From Myxococcales bacterium UBA1238 (GTDB lineage: Bacteria; Myxococcota_A; Bradymonadia; UBA7976; UBA1532), in NCBI GenBank assembly GCA_002309015.1, contig DBWM01000002.1, positions 39,793 through 103,792 of the forward strand: 64,000 nt of DNA. The letters are read 5' to 3'. The position numbers and the translations under genes are program-made. Below, piece by piece: positions 16,487 to 25,402 of this stretch. Every line of letters starts with the position of its first letter. Position 1 is the first letter of the stretch. Below the pieces are notes generated by a model. It was not told where the DNA came from. It made no database searches and worked only from the letters and a program-made list of their open reading frames with translations.

Positions 16487-18721
16487 TTAAGGGTTCTGCT
16501 CTGCTTTCTGCTGCTCAAGGGCCTTGATCGCAGGCAGATAGCCTCTGTCGGCCGATTTTTGGGCGAAGACTTGAGCCCTTTCGGGATTCCGAGGCACGTT
16601 CTGACCATTGTGATAATAGGCTGCAAACAGGCCTTCCACTTCGGCAAAATCCCAATGGTCGGATTTTTGGAACAGCTCTTCGGCTTTGCGGTCGTCCTGG
16701 GGTACACCCTTGCCTTCAAGATAATGCAGAGCCAGTTGACGTAATGCAGGCGCATGATCCTGATCAGCGGATTGCTGAAGAAACTTCAAACCCTTCTGCT
16801 CGTCCTTCGGGACGATCGAGCCATCCAGGTAGAGGTTGCCGATCTGGTAAGCCGCTGCTGCAGAATTGCCGTCGAAACGTTTGGTGAGCCATTCCTGGGC
16901 CTTCTGATCATCCTGCGCAACGCCTTCACCTCTTAAATAGAGGAAGGCCACAAACTGTTGAGCTTCTTTATTCCCTTGTTCTGCGGCTTTTGATGCGAGT
17001 TCAAACGCCTTCTGAGCATCCTTCGGGACGCCCTGACCCTTAAAATAAATCTGTGAGAGGCCATATTGGGCATCTACAAATCCCTGATCTGCGGCCTTCT
17101 GATACCATGACACGCCCTGCTTTTGATCCTGCTTCGTTCCTATGCCCATCATGTTGAAGTAGCCCATTGAAGCCTGAGAAGCTGCATGACCGAGCTTTGC
17201 GGCCTTCTGGCAATATTCAAAGACCTTTTTGATGTTATGTTGGGGCGAAATGGGATCGTTATAGAGGCTGGCCATAAAGCCATAGGCTTCAGCTTTGTTG
17301 CCGTCTGCAAACTTCTGAGCCCATTTCAGGGCTTCCTTTTCGTTGCTCTTACCGTCAATGCTTATCACATTGAGGTACGCCATGAGCGCGCAGGCTTTCT
17401 GATCACCCGCTTCTGCGGCCTTCCGGCCCCAGATCAGAGCCTTTTTGAAATCATGCTCGAACCATTCGCCATTGGCGTAAAGCTGAGCCATTTCACGCTG
17501 CGCGACCACCTGATCCCCCGAGTGATATTCTTTGAGCAGCTCGAAGGCCTTCTGTTCATCCTTTGGAACCGCTTCACCGCGCAGATAATGGATGGCCAGC
17601 AGGCTTGCAGCCTTCTGAGGATCCGATTCTGCGGCCTTCAGAGCCAGGGTATAAGAGCGTTTGATGTCAGTTGGAACGCCATTCCCCCTGTAATATTGGA
17701 TCGCGAGATCGAGGGCCATCTTTGCAAAAGATTCCTGAAGACCCTTGCTGCCCCATTCGATGTACTTCAGGTCATCCTGGGGGACACCGTCTCCCTTTAA
17801 ATAAAGGATACTCAGATTCTGCTGTGCCTTTGTGTTTCCCTGTTCCGCGATCCTCTGAAGGTAGGACGCAGCTTTTTGGGCATCGTGCATCTCCGAATCA
17901 GCGTTGTAATAAAGCGAAGCGAGTGCGAGGGCTGCGTCCTCAGAACCCTGGTTCAGAGCCTTTTCATACCATTCGATGGCCTTTGCTGTGTCCTGTTCGT
18001 AAACGTGACCCTTCAGATATTCTGTACCCAGCATGATTTCAGAATCGACGTCACCCGCCTCCGCGGCCTTCTCGAGCCATGCTACAGCTTCTTTACCGTT
18101 CTCATAGTCGTAATCGTTTGCGTAATAAAACTTTGCAAGCGTTACATAAGCGTCGGTTTCTCCCTTGTTCGCAGCCTTTAAGAACCATTCCAGGGCCTTC
18201 GCGGGATCGCGATCGTAACCGTAACCGCTCATATAAGCTCTCCCGATGCTCAGCTCTAGATCGACGTAATCCAGATCCTTGTATTTCATCAGGCAGTCGA
18301 GCAGCTCTCTGCGCCTCTGTTGGTCGCTCGATTCGAGAAGTTCGAGGGAGCAAAGGTAGAACTCCGCCAGAGGTTCGCCGAGATCAGAAAGCCTCTGAGC
18401 ATAGATTTTGCCCTGCTCAAGATCCAGGTGATGGTTGTTTGCGCTGATATAGAGCGCCGCGAGGATTTCTGTTGCACCTTTATTTTTCTGATCGGAGGCC
18501 TTCTTTAAATACTCGATACCTTTCTCTTCATCCTTTGGGGCGCCGTTACCCTTGAGCAGAGCCATTCCGAGCTCCGCCTGGGCCTTCGCGTCACCACTAT
18601 CTGCTTTTTGTTTGGTGGATTCGTAGTCAAAAGAAGCCTGATCAGAGTCGGTTTGCTGTTGTGCACCGCCGCAGGCCTGCAGAGCCAGACAGAGTGAGAG
18701 CAAGAGAAAGATTGACTTCAT
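16487..18721 (-). CDS. long Sel1-repeat lipoprotein (744 residues, paralogue B)
   Basis: The product begins MKSIFLLLSLCLALQAC, then GGAQQQTDSD. The RBS AAAGGATCCATC is identical to that of paralogue A. It has about nineteen Sel1 repeats and a C-terminal segment (ADRGYLPAIKALEQQKAEQNP) matching that of A (ADRGFVPAIESLEQKNSDQTP). The two genes are 94 bp apart. Equal length after duplication suggests that the number of repeats is constrained. No enzymatic motif. Confidence 0.9.
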   Translation of the reverse strand: MKSIFLLLSLCLALQACGGAQQQTDSDQASFDYESTKQKADSGDAKAQAELGMALLKGNGAPKDEEKGIEYLKKASDQKNKGATEILAALYISANNHHLDLEQGKIYAQRLSDLGEPLAEFYLCSLELLESSDQQRRRELLDCLMKYKDLDYVDLELSIGRAYMSGYGYDRDPAKALEWFLKAANKGETDAYVTLAKFYYANDYDYENGKEAVAWLEKAAEAGDVDSEIMLGTEYLKGHVYEQDTAKAIEWYEKALNQGSEDAALALASLYYNADSEMHDAQKAASYLQRIAEQGNTKAQQNLSILYLKGDGVPQDDLKYIEWGSKGLQESFAKMALDLAIQYYRGNGVPTDIKRSYTLALKAAESDPQKAASLLAIHYLRGEAVPKDEQKAFELLKEYHSGDQVVAQREMAQLYANGEWFEHDFKKALIWGRKAAEAGDQKACALMAYLNVISIDGKSNEKEALKWAQKFADGNKAEAYGFMASLYNDPISPQHNIKKVFEYCQKAAKLGHAASQASMGYFNMMGIGTKQDQKQGVSWYQKAADQGFVDAQYGLSQIYFKGQGVPKDAQKAFELASKAAEQGNKEAQQFVAFLYLRGEGVAQDDQKAQEWLTKRFDGNSAAAAYQIGNLYLDGSIVPKDEQKGLKFLQQSADQDHAPALRQLALHYLEGKGVPQDDRKAEELFQKSDHWDFAEVEGLFAAYYHNGQNVPRNPERAQVFAQKSADRGYLPAIKALEQQKAEQNP

Positions 18722-18815
18722 GATGGATCCTTTGATGTAAGTGCTGTCGTTTGGTTAAAATGTTGATCAATCAGAGACTGTAAGCGCTCAGTTTGTGTGC
18801 ACAAAATGCTTGATC

Positions 18816-19718
18816 TTAAAGATTGAGCAGCTCCTTTTTGGCATCCGGATCTCCGATCCTGGCAGCTTTTTCAAACCAATAGCGCGCCTCATTCCGGTTC
18901 AGAGGCGCTCCGTGCCCTTCCAGGTAGCTGATGCCCAGGGTCCAGCAGAGCATGCATTGCATCTCGATGCGCTCCAACCCAAAATTTGTGGCCCTCTTCT
19001 GTGCCCGAATGGCCTCGTCATAATGGATCCTATGCCCATTGGCGTCGGTTCCCCGCCCATAATTGAAGAAATAAAACGCTAAGGCCACGGCCATCGCCTG
19101 CTGGGCGCGAAGATTCCCGTTGATGGACTGGGCATACCACCAATGAAGGGCCTGATCACAATTCATCAGATCGCGAATCTGCCAGTCTGTGGTTACGTGA
19201 TCCTTAAAGATGAGCGTAATATTGTTCTCGTCCGTCGCGATCTCAGGGCAATCGATGCGCATCTCGTTGAACAGCGTCACAGAATCATCGGGACTGAGTT
19301 CGACCCCTTCGCTGTAAAGACGGTTCAGATGATAAAGCGCCAGCGGATGGTCCGACTTGGACGCCCGCTTAAACCATGAGAGCGCCTTCTGGGTGTCCTG
19401 TGGAACCACATCACCCTTTAATGCACACCATCCCAGCTGAAATGCCGCCTCGTCATAACCCAGATCAGCTGCATTCTGGAGGCAGCGAATAAAGGCCCGA
19501 TCATCTGAGAACTTGCCTACGGCGTAATAGTGGCAGAGGGCTAAGTTGTAATATCCGAGCGCCGAATCCCGAAGGGCCGCTTTCTCAAACCATGAAGCTG
19601 CCGCCATCATGTCGCGATCGTCGCTCTCACTCATCATGAGCCTGCATCCGAGCTTAATTTGGGCATCGATAGCACCTTCTTCGGCCTGCTTTTGAAGTTC
19701 TGAAAGCGTTTGATCCAT
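18816..19718 (-). CDS. cytoplasmic Sel1-repeat protein
   Basis: ATG 19718 is preferred over GTG 19727 because AGGTG lies six bases upstream. The 300-residue protein (MDQTLSELQKQAEEGAIDAQIKLG) lacks a signal peptide, unlike its neighbours. It has about six Sel1 repeats split by a non-repeat insert near residues 140-175 (IDCPEIATDENNITLIFKDH) and ends EKAARIGDPDAKKELLNL. It is probably an intracellular partner or regulator of the exported Sel1 group, an inference from position only. Confidence 0.85.
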   Translation of the reverse strand: MDQTLSELQKQAEEGAIDAQIKLGCRLMMSESDDRDMMAAASWFEKAALRDSALGYYNLALCHYYAVGKFSDDRAFIRCLQNAADLGYDEAAFQLGWCALKGDVVPQDTQKALSWFKRASKSDHPLALYHLNRLYSEGVELSPDDSVTLFNEMRIDCPEIATDENNITLIFKDHVTTDWQIRDLMNCDQALHWWYAQSINGNLRAQQAMAVALAFYFFNYGRGTDANGHRIHYDEAIRAQKRATNFGLERIEMQCMLCWTLGISYLEGHGAPLNRNEARYWFEKAARIGDPDAKKELLNL

Positions 19719-19869
19719 GATGAGCACCTATTGATGGAGCGCCAAAGGCGAGGGGTGATGGTGATAGAGCTGGAATAACGAAGTCACGATTCGCGATCTC
19801 CCGTTTTCTGATCAGCCTTCGGGGCAAAAGGGTACAAGGTAATGAACGTCGGGACCGCGAATTTTATTC

Positions 19870-20790
19870 TCAAAAATAGAGTTTAAATCTGAATTTAAGT
19901 GTTTTTGTTTGTAACTGCGGATCGGTCTTAAACTGATAGGCCTTGAAGGCGTCCTCAATGCATTTGGCGACCGCTCTTTGCGGCATGAAGCTTTGGACCT
20001 GAGCGCTCACTACTTGACCTGAAGGATCGATCTCCGTGTCGATCTCAACCGAGGTCATACCGACCTGTGAATCTCCCTGCTGACAATCGGACTGGATCTG
20101 TCTTTCAAGCTGAATCTTCACTTGTTTCTGAAGCGCGTGCAGAGCCATTTGCTCCTGCTTATTGGTCTGAATGGACAGCGATCTGGGCGTTAAGCGGATG
20201 AGTTTTCGCCTCGCGCGTTCATCTCCCGAATCTGCTGCCTGCGTATACCAGCCTTGCGCAGCCTCATCATCACGTGCGATTCGTCCTTTCCCTTTTGAAT
20301 AAATCTCCCCCAACTGGAGCATGGCATTGATATGGCCCAGCCCGGCGGCTTGTTCCAGGAAGTAAGTCCCCATCCATTCATCCTGCGGACAGCCTTCTCC
20401 ATTCATGTAAGCCATCCCCAGGTTATACAAAGCCTTGCTATTCCCCTTTATGGCCGCCAGTTCGAGCCAAACGAGAGACTGTTCCAAATCTTTAGACGTG
20501 CCGATCCCTTCATGAAAACAATAGCCTAAATTCACCAGAGCCTGCTCCTGCCCCTGCTCCGCCGCCTTCATCAGCCAGTTGAGCGCTTCTTCGGGATTCC
20601 GGGACTGACCTTTACCTAAAAATAAGCTTTGACCATAAGCAAACTGCGCGTCGGCATCACCTTGAAGCGCCCGATCTTTGAGGCACGAAAGCGGCGTCTC
20701 CGTCTGCAAGCAGTCGTTTACGGCGGACTCTGCCTGAGCGAAAGCGGTGCTGAGCTGGAGAAGGAGGAGCGCAAAAGGGAAGAAACGCAT
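19870..20790 (-). CDS. secreted Sel1-repeat protein with AgmX/TonB-like C-terminal domain
   Basis: The start is ATG 20790, with AAGGA upstream; the upstream extension to 20994 lacks coding character. The 306-residue product has an SPI signal (MRFFPFALLLLQLSTAFAQA) and four or five Sel1 repeats at about 35-190. The C-terminal domain from about 215 has the pattern EIDPSGQVVSAQVQSF, VAKCIEDAFKAYQFKTD and a final KFRFKLYF. This fits the AgmX/PglI or TonB C-terminal type, in which a GxV strand, a CI...W/F helix and a terminal beta strand recur in myxobacterial envelope proteins. It may link Sel1 scaffolding to an envelope-spanning complex. Confidence 0.8.
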   Translation of the reverse strand: MRFFPFALLLLQLSTAFAQAESAVNDCLQTETPLSCLKDRALQGDADAQFAYGQSLFLGKGQSRNPEEALNWLMKAAEQGQEQALVNLGYCFHEGIGTSKDLEQSLVWLELAAIKGNSKALYNLGMAYMNGEGCPQDEWMGTYFLEQAAGLGHINAMLQLGEIYSKGKGRIARDDEAAQGWYTQAADSGDERARRKLIRLTPRSLSIQTNKQEQMALHALQKQVKIQLERQIQSDCQQGDSQVGMTSVEIDTEIDPSGQVVSAQVQSFMPQRAVAKCIEDAFKAYQFKTDPQLQTKTLKFRFKLYF

Positions 20791-21026
20791 CGGGGATCCT
20801 TTTGGGGTTGCAGTCAGCCTTTTAAAGGCCGCGCGGATTGGAGCAAAAAGAGATTGTGATTTCAATCTCTTTTTGGAGTTTTTGTGGATTTTTGTTTTCG
20901 ATGCGGGCGGGGGATGGTGCGCGGGTGGTGCTTGCGGAGTGGCCCTGATCGCTCTGCGAACGAGAGCGAGGCCATCGTCAAAGCGAAACAACACCCCTCA
21001 AAAAACAGCGAATCGTTCCCAAAACA

Positions 21027-21779
21027 CTACTTACAGCATTCCTTCTTCTCTCCCTCCCCATGATGATGGGCGCAGGCCAAATCGATGGTGGCGGGGATCA
21101 GGCGGTGTTCGCGGAAGGCGGCGATGGTGTCGGCGACGGTCTTCTCTCTCGAGATGAACACCTGGATGCCGGCGTTCTGGATTTGGGTCATGGCGCCCAT
21201 GCCGATGCCGCCCACGGCGATGGCGTCCACCATTTCGCCCTCGAAGGAGAGGAGCGGCTGGCAATGGCCGTGGGTGTGGTTCAGGTTTTTGTTGGGGATC
21301 GTCTTAAACGAGAGATCGTCCAGATCGATGAGGATGAAGCAGGGTGCAGAGCCAAAATGGCCGTTGACGGTGCTTTGGAGGCCGTGATCTTCGGTAACGG
21401 GGATGCAGAGATGCATGGGCAGATGATCCTTATCGTCGCATTGCGGGCAACGCGGCGTCGCAAGAAGTCGGGCACATTTGGGGCAGCGGTGGAGCGCCCG
21501 CACGGGTCCGCCTTCGATTTTGATGGGGTGACCCAGCACGAGCGCCCGGGCCACGGAAAAATGCGCCTGATCGAGGAGCCTCGAGAAGGTGCTGCGCGAA
21601 ATCCCCATCTGGACTGCGGCTTCGGCATGGTAGAGATGTTCGAAATCCGCCAGTCGCAGGGCTTCGAACGCATCGAGGGTGAGCGTTTCGGCCTCGGCCT
21701 CGGCTTCGGCGCCCTGCGGTAAAAAGCAGCAGGCTCCAGGTCGCCCTTCGATCATCCGGCAACAGGGTTTTCGCGTCAT
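21027..21779 (-). CDS. DUF134 HTH protein fused to NifX/NifB-type dinitrogenase iron-molybdenum cofactor domain
   Basis: The 250-residue protein starts at ATG 21779 with AAGGAG upstream. Residues 1-90 match DUF134: a Cys-rich N-terminus (RKPCCRMIEGRPGACCF), then LTLDAFEALRLADFEHL and a helix-turn-helix (AAVQMGISRSTFSRLL). A zinc-ribbon-like CPKC...CPQC follows at about 104-118. Residues 125-225 match the NifX/NifB cofactor-binding fold (VNGHFGSAPCFILID, VDAIAVGGIGMGAMTQI). The end is His/Cys-rich (CAHHHGEGEKKECCK). Such fusions are usually found without nitrogenase and probably sense or carry an Fe-S or metal species. A phased AAAGGCCTTT array lies about 350 bp upstream. Whether this protein binds it is untested. 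Confidence 0.88.
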   Translation of the reverse strand: MTRKPCCRMIEGRPGACCFLPQGAEAEAEAETLTLDAFEALRLADFEHLYHAEAAVQMGISRSTFSRLLDQAHFSVARALVLGHPIKIEGGPVRALHRCPKCARLLATPRCPQCDDKDHLPMHLCIPVTEDHGLQSTVNGHFGSAPCFILIDLDDLSFKTIPNKNLNHTHGHCQPLLSFEGEMVDAIAVGGIGMGAMTQIQNAGIQVFISREKTVADTIAAFREHRLIPATIDLACAHHHGEGEKKECCK

Positions 21780-22128
21780 CGGAGCTCCTTTTCCGTGCAG
21801 AGGTTAGGTCGTTCGGGTGCGGTTGTCACGATCTTTTTGGGCATATGTTCAAAATAGGGGCCAAAGGGGTCGATCGCTGGGGCGATGCAGCCTCGTTTGG
21901 GCGCAGCCAGGGGCTTTGCCATGCGGATTTGCGCGGAATCGGGCGGTTTCGTAAGCCTCAAAGCAGTTTTCTCACAGGGCAGCCTGAGGTGATACCGGCA
22001 TCGGAGCGTTTTTTTGAGTCTCTGTCAAAGGGTGCCTGCATCTTCAATGCCATTTTTTAAAGCCCGGGATCGGGGGAAGGGGCTTTCAGAGAGCGCGGGT
22101 GAGATCCGAAGAGAAAGGAGAGGGCCGT

Positions 22129-22400
22129 TCAAAGCATTTTTATGAGTTTCATTTCTTTTGGAAGGGTCTCAGAGAAGGCCTTTTATAAAGCCTTGGGGCA
22201 GCTTTGCGCTGCGCAGAAAGGCCCATAAAGATTCCATGAGAGGCTGATCCGCCTGTTAAAAAGCGGATCGGATCGCAGAAAATCTGGATGTCTCTGAACG
22301 GACAGGATCTTCCATCTGATCCCGGAGCCCCGTCAGGCATCAAAAAAAGGCCTTTGAAGATGCGAACCCACAGCCGTTGAGCATCTTCAAAGGCCTTTAA
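22129..22400. repeat. phased palindrome array, 43-bp pitch (core TCRAARGCCTTYGA), left part
   Basis: Core-like units beginning AAAGG or AAAGC occur at 22131, 22174, 22217, 22260, 22346 and 22389, with a degenerate one near 22303. Each step is exactly 43 bp or a multiple. The best copies (AAAGGCCTTTGA at 22346, AAAGGCCTTTAA at 22389) are near-perfect palindromes. The two best units double as the arms of a terminator hairpin. DNA between cores is not conserved. The rest of the 640-bp gap (21780-22419) shows no convincing gene. Confidence 0.7.
22346..22398 (-). terminator. terminator built from two array units
   Basis: An 18-bp perfect inverted repeat (AAAGGCCTTTGAAGATGC at 22346-22363 and its complement at 22381-22398) encloses a 17-nt loop. 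Read on the minus strand it follows the stop of the gene ending at 22420 by about 20 bp and runs into a T tract (A run at 22342-22348), as an intrinsic terminator should. Confidence 0.85.
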
Positions 22401-22419
22401 GCCGAGTCACGAGGGGGAC

Positions 22420-23208
22420 TTATTCCTCGGCTGAAGATTCTTTGAGGGCGTCTTCCACCACGTTCTGATCGGATTCAGGCTCTTTGGCGGCGTCGCTGTC
22501 GGAGGCCTTCTTCTTGTTGCGGGTGTTTCGGGCCTTCATGCGCGCTTCGATGCTGGCGAACAAATGGTTTAAAAGCGCGATCGCCTCGCCGGCACCGGTC
22601 AGTTCATCGGCGTCGTCTTTGGCTTCGAGGTAGTTGGCGAGCTTGATCCAGGCGTCGCTGCAGGCCTGAACTGCATCTTCAATCTCGCCTGAACTGCGTT
22701 CTTTTTTGGCTTCCAGCTTGGCGGCGCGCGCTTTACTGAATGCTTCGAAGCTGTCGCGCAGGCTGTCCCATTGAGCGGAGAGCTGCGCCTTGGTCATAAC
22801 GGCAGGATCGAGTGCGCTCAAACCGTCTATAAGGATCTGCAACGCACCGTACTGGCGTTCATAATTGAGATGGACGGGGTTCTTGATGTTGTCAAAGATG
22901 ACGGCGATGCGGTTTGCTGCATCGGCCACATCGGCATAAGGGTGCGCCTGAGAGGCTCGAAGCTGCAGGTAGAAGGCGTTCCAGCTCTTATCAACCTTTT
23001 TGTCGTCCTTGGCGAGGCTGCTCGGCAGGTTCTGAACGCGCTTTGAAAGCAGGGCCTTAAGCTGTTCGGCCGCGTTCAAAAAGGCCTGATAGGGCTTTCC
23101 ACAGGGACCGCAGGTCTTTTCAATGCAGTTGACGACCATCTGGTTAAAGCTCTGCTGCTCGTTGCGGCGCAGTTTTCTAAAGGCGATGCGAATCAGTTTT
23201 TGCGACAT
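22420..23208 (-). CDS. helical cytoplasmic protein, unknown function (QYGAL-motif type)
   Basis: The 262-residue protein begins MSQKLIRIAFRKLRRNEQQ and has no export signal. It is predicted mainly helical, with three Cys near residues 28-36 (CIEKTCGPCG) and a charged low-complexity tail (ASDSDAAKEPESD to the end). The NYERQYGALQILIDGL segment and the following Trp helix match the gene at 13187. It resembles DUF6261-type helical proteins in layout, without proof. The gene is bracketed on both sides by arrays of the same 14-bp palindrome at 43-bp pitch. The right array begins 40 bp upstream of the start codon, which invites the idea that gene and array are functionally linked. Confidence 0.75.
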   Translation of the reverse strand: MSQKLIRIAFRKLRRNEQQSFNQMVVNCIEKTCGPCGKPYQAFLNAAEQLKALLSKRVQNLPSSLAKDDKKVDKSWNAFYLQLRASQAHPYADVADAANRIAVIFDNIKNPVHLNYERQYGALQILIDGLSALDPAVMTKAQLSAQWDSLRDSFEAFSKARAAKLEAKKERSSGEIEDAVQACSDAWIKLANYLEAKDDADELTGAGEAIALLNHLFASIEARMKARNTRNKKKASDSDAAKEPESDQNVVEDALKESSAEE

Positions 23209-23247
23209 AGCGGTTTTCCTTCCCGTTCAACTTCCATTGAGAGCTTA

Positions 23248-23736
23248 TCAAAGGCTTTTAAAAGTTCAACCATAAACGACCAAAAATCGTTAAAATCGCG
23301 ATCAGAACTACGAAACACATGAAATTTTCATGATTTAAGGGCTTCGATCAGATCATGAAAGGCGGGCATTTCAGGGACAAAGGCTTTTGAAGAGAGCCCG
23401 CCTATGCGGCGTAATGCGTTCAAAGCGGTTCGATGCAGCATGGACATTGCATCAAAGTGGATAAAAAGGCCTTCGATCGATCAGGGGTCTGAAGTTGGAC
23501 CCCAGTCAAAGGCCTTCGATTCTGCTTTAACTTCGCATTGAAGCTTCGTCGAAGGGGTTTGATTCTGGTTTGACATTGTGCGGATGCTTATTAAAACCGC
23601 TTCGATCGTTCCTGGTTTTGAAGTCAGATCCTCATCGAACGCCTTTGAGGGGACTTTGATCCGTGAACGAATGGTCTTCAAAGTGCTTTCATCTCAATCA
23701 GGCAGGAGAGGGGAGGATCGTAGAACGGCTTTGAAC
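23248..23736. repeat. phased palindrome array, exact 43-bp pitch (core TCRAARGCCTTYGA), right part
   Basis: Twelve consecutive unit positions occur with no drift: 23250, 23293 (weak), 23336, 23379, 23422, 23465, 23508, 23551, 23594, 23637, 23680 and 23723. Examples are AAAGGCTTTTGA (23379), AAAGGCCTTCGA (23465 and 23508), GAACGCCTTTGA (23637) and GAACGGCTTTGA (23723). The cores vary but stay close to the palindrome TCAAAGGCCTTTGA. The roughly 29-bp spacers differ from each other. The array fills the gap between the helical protein gene and the caspase-like gene. Confidence 0.85.
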
Positions 23737-23742
23737 GAGGGA

Positions 23743-25311
23743 TCACCGAACGAGGCGGAAGCCTAAATAGGGTGAGACGTAGGTTTCAGGCATGGAATGG
23801 GTGACGCCGAAGGTCGTAGCATCGTCCCTGTAGCTCGAACCCAGGGTGATCTTCGGCGGTTTACTCTTCTTCGACTTTTCTTTCACCTTCGATGGAACGT
23901 GATCTTTCCGGTGTTCACCGGCGACAGAGGACGTCCATTCCTCTAAGTTGCCCACCAGATCGCAGATCTTTGAAGGAGAGAAGCCCTTTGGCTTGGAGCA
24001 AACCGGCCATGATCTCTCCTCCTGGCACCCCATGCGATCCTTTCCAAAGAGGACTGCATGGTCGCAATCGATTGCAATGTCACCCCACGGATAGTTCCAG
24101 CCTTTTGGATGCGCTGCAGCGAGCCATTCCGCTTCGGTGGGGATGCGTCCATGGGCATATTGGGCATATTCCTGTGCCTGCTGATAGGTGACGCAGTTCA
24201 TGGGATGCTTTGCGCGCCCCCGTTGCCCATAGTTGCAAGCCGTTGAATCCGGAGGTGGCGTGCAGAGGGCGGCCTTTACACAGCGTTTGTACTCCTCTAC
24301 TGTGACTTCATGGCGCATCATCTCGAACAGTTTCACATGTTCAACAGTGCCATCAGGCATGATCACATCGCTTTCAGGAATGGGCACCCATTCGGAGGAG
24401 GACGATTCAACCTCTTCAGGGTCATCCGGTACGCGCTCCTCATAGTCGGGATAGCTCAAGATGGGCATCGTTTCATGAACGCGGGTGATAGACGAAGTCT
24501 GTACACCGATCCATTGCGGGCTGCCGCTCTTCAATGCATCGTCTTTTAAGAGGTCAGCAGTAAAGGCATGGAGCTCGTCGCTGGCGATGGATCCGTCGGT
24601 TTCATCGTAACGTACGCCGTCCGCCCAGCCTCGAAGCCCCGCAATCACCGCGTAGGTAAACGGTGAAAGCCCTGTATGCGCAAACCGCGAATAGTAAGGC
24701 ATCTCTCCCACGCCTTTCGGCACCCAAAGGAGCGAGGTTACGCTGCTTTGCGCGGCCTTCGCGGGTGCAATCCCCTTATGTGCAGGCAGCGGCTCAGCGT
24801 CTACGAAGATGTAAGTCTTCTTGCTGAACTTCTTTGTATAGGCTCCGCTCTGCAGCTTACCTAAGTTCAGGGCATGTTGAGCGAGCTTCGAGGGTTGGGT
24901 GGAGTCAGATGTAAGCAGGTAAGAAGCGCCTCCTTTGGCCACCCCCGCGCTGCATCCCGCGTAATAAACCCACATGCGGCCCTGGCTTCGTTTGCCCTTG
25001 ATCGACTTCGAGATCTTTTCAAATGCCCCCTCCACCTGATGGGCCAGCGGATCCTGCATTCGAACGATGTTCGACCTGTGAACACCCTCCGTTGCAATCA
25101 AAAAATCGGTAAAGGCATCTGCGTCTGCCCTGGCATTCTGGCGCTTACAATCCGCCATGAGCCCTTGCTTCTGATCCATCGAAATGATGACAGCGTAGTC
25201 CTCCAGCGCCTCTGCCCCCGACTGATAGCTGTCGAGCTTGGGCCAACGCGGCTCCGCATGCGCCGTTAAGGCCATGGAGAGCATTGCGACTGCGATTTGC
25301 TTTGCGTTCAT
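23743..25311 (-). CDS. secreted caspase-like (degenerate) / FGE-sulfatase fusion protein
   Basis: The 522-residue protein has a signal peptide (MNAKQIAVAMLSMALTAHA). Residues 35-270 look like a peptidase C14/metacaspase fold (YAVIISMDQ, DADAFTDFL, GRMWVYYAGCSAG, KKTYIFVDAEPLPA). The usual catalytic GHG is GCS here and the usual DAC is DAE, so both His and Cys appear replaced and the domain is probably a non-catalytic pseudo-caspase. Residues 310-522 match the formylglycine-generating-enzyme/sulfatase-modifying fold (EVTVEEYKRCV, HPMNCVTYQQAQEYAQ, GRIPTEAEWLAAA, NYPWGD, DLVGNLEEWTSS, PYLGFRLVR). In related fusions this second domain often serves as a binding module. Substrate unknown. Confidence 0.85.
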   Translation of the reverse strand: MNAKQIAVAMLSMALTAHAEPRWPKLDSYQSGAEALEDYAVIISMDQKQGLMADCKRQNARADADAFTDFLIATEGVHRSNIVRMQDPLAHQVEGAFEKISKSIKGKRSQGRMWVYYAGCSAGVAKGGASYLLTSDSTQPSKLAQHALNLGKLQSGAYTKKFSKKTYIFVDAEPLPAHKGIAPAKAAQSSVTSLLWVPKGVGEMPYYSRFAHTGLSPFTYAVIAGLRGWADGVRYDETDGSIASDELHAFTADLLKDDALKSGSPQWIGVQTSSITRVHETMPILSYPDYEERVPDDPEEVESSSSEWVPIPESDVIMPDGTVEHVKLFEMMRHEVTVEEYKRCVKAALCTPPPDSTACNYGQRGRAKHPMNCVTYQQAQEYAQYAHGRIPTEAEWLAAAHPKGWNYPWGDIAIDCDHAVLFGKDRMGCQEERSWPVCSKPKGFSPSKICDLVGNLEEWTSSVAGEHRKDHVPSKVKEKSKKSKPPKITLGSSYRDDATTFGVTHSMPETYVSPYLGFRLVR

Positions 25312-25402
25312 GGGTATTCACTCCTTTCGTTCACCAGCTGCGATTCAAGAATCAACCGCGTGAAGTTGCAAGCCTTTTCGGGTCAGCGGTTCGCTTTAGG
25401 TC

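Noticed and set aside
20791..20994. 68-residue extension of the Sel1/AgmX-like protein
   Set aside because: Pro/Arg/Lys-rich without coding character; the signal peptide begins at ATG 20790.
21776..22343. two short minus-strand frames before and inside the phased array
   Set aside because: No RBS, no recognised motif, and the second overlaps array units.
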